A stretch of 25,419 nucleotides of DNA from CAYSUS01 sp964434165 (GCA_964434165.1 CAYSUS010000101.1:1-25419), one strand, 5' to 3'. Counted from the stretch's first letter, positions 17,386 through 25,419 are shown. The notes: generated by a model not told the origin, from the sequence alone. Program-made: numbers and translations.

Positions 17386-18492
17386 CGGGTGACCGTCAAG
17401 CGGAAGAAGCGGAGGCCTAAGCTCCTTCTTGCCCGGGCGCTTCCACTCCGGCAACTCGTCGCGCGTGATGACGAACTCGTGATTGAACGTGTGTTGGATC
17501 CACTCCTCCGGGTGCTTCTTGCCCGGTCCCCACCACGACAGGCAGTAGAGCCACGCCGGTCCGTCCTTGGCCAGCATGTCCGGGTTGGGGATTCCCGCTC
17601 CCTCGGCGAGCGCCAGCATCTTCTTGGGCGAGACCTGCTTCATGATTCGGTAGGCCTTCGCGTAGGTGTCTTCGCGGTAGTCTTTCCAGCCGAACCAGCT
17701 GTTGGGGTAGATGTCGATGCCCGAAATGTCAACGTAGGCATCGCCCGGGTAGAAGCGACGGCGAAACTCGACTTGCTCCACGTCTTTGCCCTTGCCCGCG
17801 GGACGCAACCCCGCGTTGTACACCCAGATCAGGTTGTTCAGCTTCCGCTCCTTGACGAAGTAATCGAACATCAGCCGCCACAGGGCAGCCGTGTTCTCCG
17901 GCTTCTCGGCGTCCGTCCACCAGAACCAGCCGCCGTCGATTTCGTGGAAAGGACGCCAGAGGACTGGCACCCGGGCGTCGGCCAACTGCTCCAAGTAGTC
18001 GGCATGGCCTTTCAAATCGCGCATTAGCGCCTTGTTGGTTTCGGTCCCCGGTTTCAACGCCGCGGAGAAGTCGAAGGGGCCGCTGGGCTCCTTGTTGCCG
18101 TGTTTGCCCTTCCAGGCCGATCCCTTGGGGTTCGTGGGATGGATCCAGTGCAACTGCATGGCGACGATTCCGCCTTCCTGCGACCACGCCTTGGCCCGGT
18201 CGATGGAATTCTGCACGACCTTGTTGTAGCTTTTGCCCCACGGCGGGCTGTTCCACCCGGAAAGATCCAAAGCAAGGACGGCAGGATACTTGCCGGAGAC
18301 TTCCTTGATGGCCTCGGCATTCCGGCTTCCAGAGACACCTGCGAGCGTGGCCTTGCCTTCCACCGAGGCCAGGTAATCCAGCACGGCCCGGGCCTCGGGG
18401 ATGAGATCGGGATTCGCCGGTTCGGCACCCTGGCTCAAGCAAGCACTCAATCCGATGCTCAACCCCACAACGGACACGATCAGTCTATGCAT
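17359..18492 (-). CDS. GH26 beta-mannanase-like lipoprotein
   Basis: GH26 enzymes hydrolyse beta-1,4-mannan (a few act on other beta-glucans) by a retaining mechanism. The 377-residue protein has a lipobox, L15-S16-A17-C18, so it is probably anchored to a membrane facing outward. The barrel carries the acid/base E184 in WRPFHEIDGGWFWW and the nucleophile E297 in MLALAEGAG, with the conserved SWWGPG further on. MQLHWIHPTNPKG (112-124) is the usual substrate-binding His region. The start is ATG 18492 with GGGAG 7 nt upstream; a TTG two codons earlier is unlikely. The last residues (DGHPTPGGSSTE) run into the dispersed repeat, so the native C-terminus may have been replaced, but the barrel is complete. 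Confidence 0.9.
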   Translation of the reverse strand: MHRLIVSVVGLSIGLSACLSQGAEPANPDLIPEARAVLDYLASVEGKATLAGVSGSRNAEAIKEVSGKYPAVLALDLSGWNSPPWGKSYNKVVQNSIDRAKAWSQEGGIVAMQLHWIHPTNPKGSAWKGKHGNKEPSGPFDFSAALKPGTETNKALMRDLKGHADYLEQLADARVPVLWRPFHEIDGGWFWWTDAEKPENTAALWRLMFDYFVKERKLNNLIWVYNAGLRPAGKGKDVEQVEFRRRFYPGDAYVDISGIDIYPNSWFGWKDYREDTYAKAYRIMKQVSPKKMLALAEGAGIPNPDMLAKDGPAWLYCLSWWGPGKKHPEEWIQHTFNHEFVITRDELPEWKRPGKKELRPPLLPLDGHPTPGGSSTE

Positions 18493-18572
18493 TGTCAAAC
18501 TCCCAATTCCCAGAATTCAGGCGATTCCCGACCGGACCGCGGACGATCGTTCCCTACCGGATTGTGCTCCCC

Positions 18573-19982
18573 TCAACGACGCGGCACGGTAAAGTCCAGA
18601 ATGCGTAGCGGGGTTGCCTCGTGGGCTTTCTCCGGAGCCCCCTGTACAAGTACGGAGAGTACTCCATCCCTGCTCCAGCGACAGGGATCGCCGAGCATTT
18701 CGTTCACAAATGGCCCTTTCTCTTCATGAATGATCTTCCAGTCTGCCCATCGGGATGAAGCCGAAGCGCTGGCGATGACCAGGTTCCCTCCGGCACCGAA
18801 GATCCCTCTGTCGCTGTAGATCAAGTAGGCGTTATCGCTTCTGTCCATGAACAGCTTGGGACGGCTTCCCGCAATCCACGGAAGCTCTTCATGATGCCAG
18901 GTTGCGCTCTCATCTCGCCAGTAATGATGATAACGCCGGGCGTTTCTGGGACCCCAGCGGCTTTGGCCCGGCTTGCTTCCAGCGGCCTTGAGCGAGTCGT
19001 CCGTGCAATGCCACATCACAGCGTGAATGCGTCCCTGCGAATCGACGGCCTGCCCATGAGTATTCATCAAGCCGTATTGCGAGGGGATCGTGACTGCGGT
19101 GATGTCGGGCGAATGGACATGGGGCGGCCCTTCCAGTTTCTGCCCCTTGTTGTTGAGCCAGGTCTTGCCCCGGTCCTCACTGTAGGCATACATGAGATCA
19201 TGATTCGGGGTGCCGGGGCCCTCTCGCCAGACCCAGGTGACGTGCAGCTTGCCCCTTGGTCCGTAGGTATAGCCGTTGGGGTAGGAGCACCGAGAGCCGC
19301 TGCCGGCGAAGGTCCCCTTTCCGGAGTCAATCTGGCGCGTGTCAAGCCATGCCCCGCTCTCGGGGCTGTAATCGACCAGCATGCGGTCGCCGTTCCCCGA
19401 CCCGCCGCGTCGATAGCCGAACTGCAGGCCGCCATCCGGCGTTTGCCAGAAGCGGGGATAGGTAAGCCGGATGGGCTTGCCCTTCTCCAATTCCGAGGTG
19501 ATCGGCCCGAACAGAGAGGCCTCCCACTCGATGGCCTCGGGCTTCGTTGCTGCTCCCTTCTTGGAAACACGGTAGTGCAGCGGGTGACCGTGGTGGTCGA
19601 ATGCCAGATGGATGGTGCCGTCGCTGGGGCATATCCCAATGGAGATCGTATTGTGGGCATCGTTGCTTCTGAACTGGTAGTCTGCGAAACGAACGACCTC
19701 CCATTTGCCTACCGGCAGTTTGCAGCGAGCGATGCACACTTGCCTCTTGCCATCGTAGTAGCCGACGTATTGATACTGCCCATGCGTGATCACGGCATCC
19801 TGCTGAAACGACTCGCCGTTGATGGACGGGCCAAAGCTCCCCTTGATCGTCAAGGCGCTGGTGTCGACCACGCTGTCGCCGATCTTGGCGAGCTTGGGCG
19901 CAGCCACGCCCTTCGCGGAACACACCGCCGGGGCAGACAGGGCAACCGACAAGACGCAAATGATCTTGGTGCAAGCTCGCAC
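18573..19982 (-). CDS. Exported BNR-repeat (BNR_4 type) propeller, possible polysaccharide lyase
   Basis: The protein has 469 residues with a signal peptide ending near CSAKGVAA. The sequence follows the BNR_4 family: HNTISIGICPSDGTIHLAFD, HHGHPLHYRVS, SYPNGYTYGPRGKLHVTWVW, LMYAYSEDRGKTW, MNTHGQAVDSQGRIHAVMWH. This fold includes ulvan lyases (PL24/PL25 types) and other seven-bladed carbohydrate-active proteins. The conserved DHHGHPLHYR His/Tyr cluster is compatible with lyase chemistry, but I cannot confirm the active site by eye. The start is GTG 19982 with AGGAG 9 nt upstream. It is first in the minus-strand block and divergent from the beta-helix gene, which suggests shared control. Confidence 0.85.
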   Translation of the reverse strand: MRACTKIICVLSVALSAPAVCSAKGVAAPKLAKIGDSVVDTSALTIKGSFGPSINGESFQQDAVITHGQYQYVGYYDGKRQVCIARCKLPVGKWEVVRFADYQFRSNDAHNTISIGICPSDGTIHLAFDHHGHPLHYRVSKKGAATKPEAIEWEASLFGPITSELEKGKPIRLTYPRFWQTPDGGLQFGYRRGGSGNGDRMLVDYSPESGAWLDTRQIDSGKGTFAGSGSRCSYPNGYTYGPRGKLHVTWVWREGPGTPNHDLMYAYSEDRGKTWLNNKGQKLEGPPHVHSPDITAVTIPSQYGLMNTHGQAVDSQGRIHAVMWHCTDDSLKAAGSKPGQSRWGPRNARRYHHYWRDESATWHHEELPWIAGSRPKLFMDRSDNAYLIYSDRGIFGAGGNLVIASASASSRWADWKIIHEEKGPFVNEMLGDPCRWSRDGVLSVLVQGAPEKAHEATPLRILDFTVPRR

Positions 19983-20032
19983 TGCACAATGCTCCTAGAG
20001 ACAACCTCAAGCTTCAGTGGAGGGGTGGCTGC

Positions 20033-20062
20033 ATTTTAGCCTGTGGAGGCCGGCAACTTCAA
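20033..20062 (-). promoter_or_regulatory. Candidate promoter for the BNR gene
   Basis: On the minus strand, TTGAAG (20057-20062, 4 of 6) and TAAAAT (20033-20038, 5 of 6) are 18 bp apart. The predicted start is about 45 nt before the GTG of the BNR gene. Consensus match only. Confidence 0.35.
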
Positions 20063-20253
20063 TCGGTCTGGCCGTGAATGCACGCTTGACGCTTCCACGT
20101 ATGGTCGTATTCCATGGCGGCGGCGGCCGCGCGTGGGTTGGGAGAGCGTCGCTGGTGGGCGTTCCCGTTCCGCGGGCTGACGCCGGCTGACGCCACCCGG
20201 CTTCACGCTTCGGCCGCTGCGCGGCCCAAACGGCCATGCGCCGCGCAGCAGTG

Positions 20254-20283
20254 TTGGAATCCACGGCGTCTGATTGGTAGACT
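20254..20283 (+). promoter_or_regulatory. Weak candidate promoter for the beta-helix gene
   Basis: TTGGAA (20254-20259, 4 of 6) and TAGACT (20278-20283, 4 of 6) are 18 bp apart. The predicted start is about 70 nt before ATG 20360. A weak match in GC-rich DNA. Confidence 0.22.
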
Positions 20284-20359
20284 GGAGGCTCCTGCCACAA
20301 CCCGATGCGAAGAAGATGCTTCTTCGTCGCGGCATCGCCGACCCCGCCGAGATCCTCCC

Positions 20360-22678
20360 ATGCGAACTATCAGCTCCCTTGCGCTCCTCACTCTTGCCTC
20401 GATTCTCGTTCCAGCCGCGAAGTCGTCGGCAACGGAGTACTACGTGGACGCCCGCGGGAAAGCCGTCGGCGATGGCTCCCTCGACAGGCCGTTTACAGCG
20501 CTCCAGCAAGCGGCCGACGTGATGAAGCCGGGCGACGTGTGCATCGTTCGCGAAGGGACCTATCGGGAGACGGTGCGTCCGAAGAACTCGGGCACCGCGA
20601 ATCGACCGCTGGTCTTCCGAGCGTTTCCGGGGGAGAGGCCCGTGTTGAGCGGGTGCCGACCCGTGACCGATTGGACGCTCGAAGAGCGCGACATCTACCG
20701 CGCCGCGGTCCCCCTGCCGCTCGGGCACGAGAACCAGGTGTTCGCCGGCGGCAAGATGCTCCTCGAAGCGCGGTGGCCGAACGCGGGAAGGTCTGTCCCC
20801 AAGGGGTTGCTTGAGTTCGACACGGCCACCATGGACAAGGGAACGACGCCGACGAAGATCGCTGACGACGCCTTGCCGCAGATCGATCTCGCCGGCGCGC
20901 ACGTCTGGGTGAGCACCCACAAACGATGGTATTGCTGGACGGGTGCCGTCAAAGGCCGCGCGCCGGGCGCGATCGAGATCGAAGACAACTCCGACGCCAA
21001 GGGAAATCACATCTGCAAGCCGGGCGGCGACTACTACCTCTTCGGCGCGCGATCCTTGCTGGACTGTCCCGGCGAGTGGTTCTACGACAAGGACTCCGGA
21101 AGGCTCCTGGTTTGGAGCGACACGCCCGGCCGGCCGCCGGAAGACGTCGAGATCAAGGTCCGCAAGAACGTCATCGACCTGCGCGGTCGGCAGCACATCC
21201 GCATCGAAGGGCTCGGGATCTTCGGCGCGTCGCTCGCGACCGACGAGGAGTCCGCCTGCCTGACGCTCGACGGCGTGCGGGCGTTCTACGTCGACCACTC
21301 CAACCGCGCTACCAGGCAGTACGGGTCCCAGTCGGACACAGGCATGGCCTTCCGCGGGCGGGGGCACGTGATTCGCAACTGCGAAATCGCGTACTCGTCC
21401 GGCAATTGCCTCGTGCTCTTCGGGCGGGACTGCCTGGTCGTGAACAACTGCATCCACGACGGCAACTACATGGGGACGTACGCCGCGCCGCTGGCGTTCG
21501 CGCGCGGTGCCAGCGACAACGTCGTGAGCCACAACACGATCACCCGAGCAGGGCGGACCACCATCAACACGTCCGGCTTCTATCGAAGCCTCTTGCAGCA
21601 CAACGACGTGAGTTTCGCCGGCTACCTGTCCTACGACCTGGGGCTGACGTACGCCAACGGCGTGGAAGGCGGGAACTCCGAGGTGCGTTACAACTGGCTG
21701 CACGACAACGTCGCCGAACACGTCAACATGGGCCTCTACTTCGACCATGGCTGCAAGAACCTGGTGTTCCACCACAACGTGATCTGGAACGCGAACGATT
21801 ACGGAATGATCAACAACCAGTACGGAAACTACCTGCTCTACTACAACAACACGGTCTCCGACGCGAAGTGGAGCTACCGGTCCACGTGGGCGGCCGCGCA
21901 GGCGAAGGACCTCTATGGATGCCAGCTCGTCAACAATGTCGGCACGAGTGGCATGCAAACCAACGGCCAAGGGCTCCTGGCATCGCACAATACGTGGCGC
22001 TTCGACGGGCTTCGCGACAAGCGATTTCCGAAGCCCAATACCGAGCCGATCGATTCGGGACGGGTCATCCCCACGATCACCGGCGGCCGTGCGGGCGCGG
22101 CACCGGATCGCGGCGCCTACGAGGCGGGCGTCTTGCCGTGGCGTGCCGGGCACGACTTCCAAGACCCGCCGAAGACGATTGACACGACGTTCCGCAAGCC
22201 GCCGGCGCGGAACCGGATCGTCAACGCCGCCTTCCACGGCGGCAAGCTTGCCCCCTGGAAGCCCTTCGGAAGGCACGTGCGAGTTGTTCGCGATTCGCAC
22301 AGCCAGTGGGTCACCGACGCGCGATCCATGATGGGGGGTGCCAGCGCGGAACTGGGGGCGGGCCGCTGCGGGTTGCGCCAGACGGTCCACGGGCTGGAAT
22401 CCGGAGCGACCTACGAGCTGATGGCGATGTTCCGCGTTCCCGAGGGCGCGACGGCGCGCCTGCGCGTGGAGCAATACGGTGGGCCGAGCATGACCAGTGA
22501 GGCGATCACCAAGGGTGCACCCGGCTGGAAGCGCGCGACGCTTCGATTCACCGTCGGTGCGGATGCGACGCGTGCCGAAGTCGTCCTCGAGAAGACCTCG
22601 GACGGCGACGAGCTTGTCTATGTGGATGACCCGGGCCTGCAACTCGTCGAACAGGCACGGTTGATCGAGCTGCCCTGA
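20360..22678 (+). CDS. Exported right-handed parallel beta-helix protein with C-terminal carbohydrate-binding-like domain
   Basis: The protein has 772 residues. A signal peptide ends near KSSATE, followed by YYVDARGKAVGDGSLDRPF, the DUF1565-type opening of pectate-lyase-like beta-helix proteins. The helix body (about 120-600) shows repeated coil motifs rich in Asn and hydrophobics: HVIRNCEIAYSSGNCLVLFG, NNCIHDGNY, NVVSHNTITRAG, LVFHHNVIWNANDYGMINN, YLLYYNNTVSD. Residues about 620-772 form a beta-sandwich like CBM4/9-type domains (NRIVNAAFHGGKLAPWKPFG, LESGATYELMAMFRV, LVYVDDPGLQLVE). This fold includes polysaccharide lyases and GH28-like hydrolases; catalytic residues were not identified. The start at ATG 20360 is chosen for the signal peptide; the 82-codon upstream extension is Arg/Ala-rich and not protein-like. 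Confidence 0.85.
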   Translation: MRTISSLALLTLASILVPAAKSSATEYYVDARGKAVGDGSLDRPFTALQQAADVMKPGDVCIVREGTYRETVRPKNSGTANRPLVFRAFPGERPVLSGCRPVTDWTLEERDIYRAAVPLPLGHENQVFAGGKMLLEARWPNAGRSVPKGLLEFDTATMDKGTTPTKIADDALPQIDLAGAHVWVSTHKRWYCWTGAVKGRAPGAIEIEDNSDAKGNHICKPGGDYYLFGARSLLDCPGEWFYDKDSGRLLVWSDTPGRPPEDVEIKVRKNVIDLRGRQHIRIEGLGIFGASLATDEESACLTLDGVRAFYVDHSNRATRQYGSQSDTGMAFRGRGHVIRNCEIAYSSGNCLVLFGRDCLVVNNCIHDGNYMGTYAAPLAFARGASDNVVSHNTITRAGRTTINTSGFYRSLLQHNDVSFAGYLSYDLGLTYANGVEGGNSEVRYNWLHDNVAEHVNMGLYFDHGCKNLVFHHNVIWNANDYGMINNQYGNYLLYYNNTVSDAKWSYRSTWAAAQAKDLYGCQLVNNVGTSGMQTNGQGLLASHNTWRFDGLRDKRFPKPNTEPIDSGRVIPTITGGRAGAAPDRGAYEAGVLPWRAGHDFQDPPKTIDTTFRKPPARNRIVNAAFHGGKLAPWKPFGRHVRVVRDSHSQWVTDARSMMGGASAELGAGRCGLRQTVHGLESGATYELMAMFRVPEGATARLRVEQYGGPSMTSEAITKGAPGWKRATLRFTVGADATRAEVVLEKTSDGDELVYVDDPGLQLVEQARLIELP

Positions 22679-23037
22679 TCCGGCCACCCCGGGGCAAGGG
22701 GGCAGGGCTACATTGTCCAGAGCCCCGGTTCCGGCATGGGTCTGCGGAGGCTCGGCGACGATCATCCCATCAAGTGTGATCGCGCGCAGAAGCCGTGCGC
22801 GGAAACCTGCTTCAAACCAGCTTCAGAGGAATGGAGATCGCTGGCCGGAGAGCCGCATGCGGGATCCCGCCCGTGCGGCTCGCAGGGAGGGGGGGACCTT
22901 CGGCCCGCATCGAGACGGCCGTCTCTTCCTCCTTTGCTATTCGCCCCACTCGCCCCATTCCCCCGCAAGCCGACATTGCACCCACGGGGGGTTTTTCCTA
23001 AACTCCGCGTCCGCAATAACCCCTCGTTGTGGGAGGG
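22679..23037. other. 359-bp gap with group II intron relic and GC-rich end structures
   Basis: This follows the beta-helix gene on the same strand. It holds CCCCGGGG just past the stop without a T-tract, the domain V/VI structure at 22850-22940, and ACCCACGGGGGGTTTTT at 22979-22995, a short stem plus T-run that could act as a weak terminator on the plus strand. No intron reverse transcriptase is present. No promoter for the glycosyltransferase gene could be assigned. Confidence 0.5.
22850..22940 (+). mobile_element. Group II intron 3'-end relic (domains V and VI)
   Basis: 22850-22881 folds like domain V. A 9-bp lower stem (GAGCCGCAT with GTGCGGCTC) carries the catalytic-triad AGC at 22851-22853. 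A 2-nt CC bulge at 22871-22872 and a 4-bp upper stem (GCGG/CCGC) follow. The usual form is 34 nt with a GNRA loop; this one is 32 nt with loop GATC, and the triad's G-U wobble is a G-C pair. Directly after comes a domain-VI-like stem: 22885-22896 (GGGAGGGGGGGA) pairs with 22922-22933 across all 12 positions, some G-U. The 3' end would fall near TTGCTAT (about 22940). Only about 170 bp separate it from the upstream gene, so nearly all of the intron is missing. Confidence 0.5.
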
Positions 23038-24780
23038 ATGGCAGTCGGGGCCTCGCGCTGGCGTATGCTCATGAAGTGTGACCGCACCGCGGACGAGTTC
23101 CGCAACGGATTGACAGCGGCGCCGTTTGACCGGCCGTATCCGATGCGCTGGTCGATGCTGGGGCTTCTGCTTCTGGTTAGCTTCCTGGCGCGTTGCTGGT
23201 CGGCATGGCGGGTGGAGGTCCTGTGGTCCGACTCGATCTACTATCTCCACATCGCGCAGGCCCTGGAGAACGGCGACTTCGGCACGGCGTTTCGATCGCT
23301 GGGGTTGAATTTCTATCCGGCGATTCTCGCCGTCTTGCGGCAGACGGGAATCGAGTGGACCGTCATCGGCGAGTGGTGGAGCGTGGCCATGGGCTCGCTC
23401 GCCGTGCTGCCGCTGTTCGGCTTCTTTCGCCGACAGTTCGACGATCGCGTCGCCGGGCTTGCCTGCCTCCTGTACGCCGTCCATCCCAAGCTCATCGCCT
23501 ATTGCCCCCTGATCATTCGCGATCCGACCTTCTGGTTCTTCTTCAGCCTGACGCTCTACCTGGCATGGCGGGCCGTGACGCAGTTGCGGATGTGGCTGTT
23601 CGTTGCGGCCGGCCTGGCCGCGGGACTGGCCGCAGGCACACGGATCGAGGGCTGCCTGCTGTTTGCCATCGTGCTCGGCTGGGCCCTCGCGCGAGCGCGA
23701 TGGGTCCCCGGAAGGCGCTGGCGACTTGCAGCAGGCACCCTGGCCTGCTTCGCCGTGGTTCCCGCCGCTTCGCTCGTTGTCAGCGCGGTCTGGCTTCAGG
23801 GGAACTCGCCGTGGGAGCTGGCGCGTCTGAGGATGTTCCCCATGGTCTGGAACTGGGTTACCTGCCAGTGCGAGACGGCCCTCGCGGCGATCACGCCTGC
23901 CGACGGCGATCATTCGGCCGCAGCGGAGGACGCCGGGCCGGTTAGCGGTCCGGCCGCGGACTCCGCGCGCCGCTGGAGCGGCGAGTCCGTGGATTCGGAG
24001 CTCGTGGTGGGACGCAAGGTCGGACTGCGGATTGCCAAGTCGTTCACGTATCCCTACGGCCTGTTCATCTTGATCGGCCTGGCCCGGTGGCGGCGGGTGT
24101 TCTTTCGAAGCGACCACCAGGTGCTCTTCCTCCACAACGTCCTGCTGTTCCTCGCGATCTGGGCGTACGAGTCCTCGTCGGGCGGAATCGACCTGCGTTA
24201 CTTCCTTCCGATCTTGATCATCGGGCTGCCGTACGTCGCCTTGGGCATCCTCGGCGCGGTCGAGGGAGTCGAGTGGCTAACGCGCCGATTGGGGTGGAAC
24301 GGGCCGATCCGGCCCGCCGTCACCGGTGTTCTCCTCGCCGCCACCATTGGACTCGGCGCCCTGGAGGCCATGCCCTGCGCCTACCCGGTGATGGAGCAGC
24401 AGACGCGGCTGGGGGAATGGATACGCCAGCGCTACGGGGCGAACCGAAGGATTCTCGCTCCCCCGGGCGCGGGAAACCTGCTGGCCTATTCTGCTGAAGG
24501 CGAAGTGGTCGCTCTGCCGACCAGGCTGAACGGGGAGGTCAACCTCGTCTTGAAGCAGGCGCAACGCATTGAGGCGGACTTGATCGTACTCTGGGAGGAC
24601 CCGGCTTGCCAGGAGGCGCACGCGATGGGACCGCAGGTCGTGGCAGAAGGTCAGCCGTTGGGATACGTACTCGTTCCGCTCGCATCGCTTCCTGACGAGT
24701 GCCAACACGTATTTGTGCTCAGCCGTCCCGTTTCGGTAGCCGAACGCCGTTCGCCTGACCAGCGAGTGCAACGGAATTGA
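23038..24780 (+). CDS. GT-C family membrane glycosyltransferase (GT39 / ArnT-like)
   Basis: This is an integral membrane protein of about 580 residues with 10-11 hydrophobic segments, for example MLGLLLLVSFLARCW, MGSLAVLPLFGFF, FWFFFSLTLYLAW, MWLFVAAGLAAGLAAGT, YFLPILIIGLPYVALGILG. The first outer loop contains VLWSDSIYYLHIAQALENGD, the acidic loop motif of GT-C enzymes that use lipid-linked sugar donors. The C-terminal about 110 residues are soluble. A hydrophilic linker rich in Ala, Ser and Asp (ITPADGDHSAAAEDAG) splits the membrane part. The start is uncertain: ATG 23038 is the first ATG, but GTG 23029, ATG 23065, ATG 23071 and ATG 23143 are in frame and none has a well-placed ribosome site. 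It converges on the methyltransferase gene with 1 bp between stops. Confidence 0.8.
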   Translation: MAVGASRWRMLMKCDRTADEFRNGLTAAPFDRPYPMRWSMLGLLLLVSFLARCWSAWRVEVLWSDSIYYLHIAQALENGDFGTAFRSLGLNFYPAILAVLRQTGIEWTVIGEWWSVAMGSLAVLPLFGFFRRQFDDRVAGLACLLYAVHPKLIAYCPLIIRDPTFWFFFSLTLYLAWRAVTQLRMWLFVAAGLAAGLAAGTRIEGCLLFAIVLGWALARARWVPGRRWRLAAGTLACFAVVPAASLVVSAVWLQGNSPWELARLRMFPMVWNWVTCQCETALAAITPADGDHSAAAEDAGPVSGPAADSARRWSGESVDSELVVGRKVGLRIAKSFTYPYGLFILIGLARWRRVFFRSDHQVLFLHNVLLFLAIWAYESSSGGIDLRYFLPILIIGLPYVALGILGAVEGVEWLTRRLGWNGPIRPAVTGVLLAATIGLGALEAMPCAYPVMEQQTRLGEWIRQRYGANRRILAPPGAGNLLAYSAEGEVVALPTRLNGEVNLVLKQAQRIEADLIVLWEDPACQEAHAMGPQVVAEGQPLGYVLVPLASLPDECQHVFVLSRPVSVAERRSPDQRVQRN

Positions 24781-24781
24781 C

Positions 24782-25384
24782 TCAGCCCGTTTCCTTGAAT
24801 GCCTCCAAGTAGAGCATCTTGTAGTCGCCGAGACGAAGGCTCGGCTCGACTTGCCGGAGCGGCTCCGCCGGCGCCGTCTCTTCGCCGATCTCCCACGGAA
24901 CCTCGTGCAGGGGCCCATAGAAAAGGCGCTTCAGAAGGGCCTTACCTTTCATGGTCCTGGGAACCATGCGCATGGCGACGGCCGTGCGGCGCAGCAGGGA
25001 GACAATTCGGCGGCTCCAGGAATCGGCACGGTCGGGAAACGCCGCCCAGAGCCGCGTCCGGAACCCGGCCGACTCGGCCAGACGAACCAATTCCTCCCCC
25101 GAGTGGTAGCGGACGCTCAGCGGGCTGGGATTGAATCCGTGCCACTGGCAGTTCACGCTCGTCACGAGAAGCGTGCCGCCCGGCCTGAGAAGGCGCCGGG
25201 CCTCGTCCATGAACACCTGTGGGCGCGGCAGATAGTAAATCGCCTCGAAGAGAAGCACCGTGTCGAAGGAGCCGTCGGCGAAGGGCGGGTCCTCGGCGTC
25301 CAGCGCCCGGACCTCGATGCCATCGCGTTTCTCGTAATGGCGTCGGGCAAATGCGAGATTGCTCTCCTCATGAAATTCAAAAAC
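24782..25384 (-). pseudogene. Class I SAM-dependent methyltransferase, N-terminal part missing
   Basis: The open frame (200 codons back to a TAA at 25385-25387) begins inside the Rossmann fold: EFHEESNLAFARRHYEK, then DAEDPPFADGSFDTVLLFEA and EARRLLRPGGTLLVTSV. These match the middle of UbiE/Methyltransf_11-type enzymes. The SAM-binding GxGxG strand that should come about 30 residues earlier is absent. The only start codon in the open frame is GTG 25258, which would remove still more of the fold. The last 41 bases of the window are only 27% G+C (11 of 41), far below the surroundings, so the gene appears to be broken at about 25379 by foreign or misassembled sequence. The substrate is unknown. 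Confidence 0.65.
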
Positions 25385-25419
25385 TTACTGATTCATATGG
25401 CGAAAAAGTAGAAAAGATT

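Larger units (their letters stand above)
19983..20359. other. 377-bp divergent promoter region
   Basis: This lies between the BNR gene (-) and the beta-helix gene (+). It contains the best candidate promoter for each direction, listed separately. The middle is GC-rich with CGG/CCG-rich short inverted repeats. Long open frames cross it on both strands but are extensions without protein-like content. No riboswitch was recognised. Confidence 0.5.

Noticed and set aside
20114..20359. N-terminal extension of the beta-helix protein
   Set aside because: It would bury the signal peptide behind 82 low-complexity residues; ATG 20360 gives a normal exported protein.
20036..22765. 909-codon open frame on the minus strand
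   Set aside because: It is antisense to the beta-helix gene, which has a signal peptide and clear repeat motifs. The antisense product has no recognisable domain.
22762..24135. 457-codon minus-strand frame opposite the glycosyltransferase
   Set aside because: It is antisense to a gene with clear membrane segments, is rich in Arg, Gly, Pro and Gln, and has no domain features.

Overview
The window is a GC-rich piece of bacterial chromosome, cut at both ends. Gene content points to Planctomycetota or a close relative such as Lentisphaerota or Hydrogenedentota. The pointers are a remnant resembling the hydrazine-synthase-alpha-like proteins common in planctomycetes, several large exported beta-propeller proteins, many exported carbohydrate-active enzymes, and a Tat-exported enolase-superfamily enzyme. 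This assignment is inferred from protein families; there is no rRNA to settle it.

Layout. (1) 1-6.2 kb is housekeeping metabolism: the end of an oligoendopeptidase F gene (+), assimilatory sulfite reductase cysI (-), folD (+), and a fused ADP-forming acyl-CoA synthetase (-). (2) 6.7-20.0 kb is a long run of minus-strand genes, most encoding exported proteins. In transcription order (right to left) they are a BNR-type propeller, a GH26 mannanase-like lipoprotein, a GntR-regulator remnant, a seven-blade-type propeller, a broken hydrazine-synthase-alpha-like gene, a PQQ-type propeller, a short unrecognised ORF, a Tat-exported enolase-superfamily enzyme, a GH2-type TIM-barrel enzyme, a cytoplasmic 2-keto-4-pentenoate-hydratase-type enzyme, a DUF5060 glycoside-hydrolase-like protein, and an 82-residue propeller end. 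(3) 20.4-22.7 kb (+) is an exported parallel beta-helix protein, divergent from the BNR gene. (4) 22.7-25.4 kb holds a group II intron 3'-end relic, a GT-C membrane glycosyltransferase (+), and a convergent methyltransferase (-) whose 5' part is lost at an AT-rich window end.

How it fits together. The central block looks like a locus for attacking plant or algal polysaccharide outside the cytoplasm. A mannanase-like enzyme, two other TIM-barrel hydrolase-like proteins, a possible polysaccharide lyase (BNR fold) and a beta-helix protein would cut it. The enolase-superfamily enzyme (acid-sugar chemistry) and the FAH-fold hydratase could act on sugar acids. No SusC/SusD pair, sugar transporter or intact regulator is visible, so this is inference from neighbourhood only.

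The block also carries many signs of decay: an internally deleted gene, a regulator C-terminus, a propeller C-terminus, an orphan ORF, a dispersed 100-bp repeat at two gene ends, and the intron relic. No tRNA, rRNA, CRISPR array or intact transposase was found.
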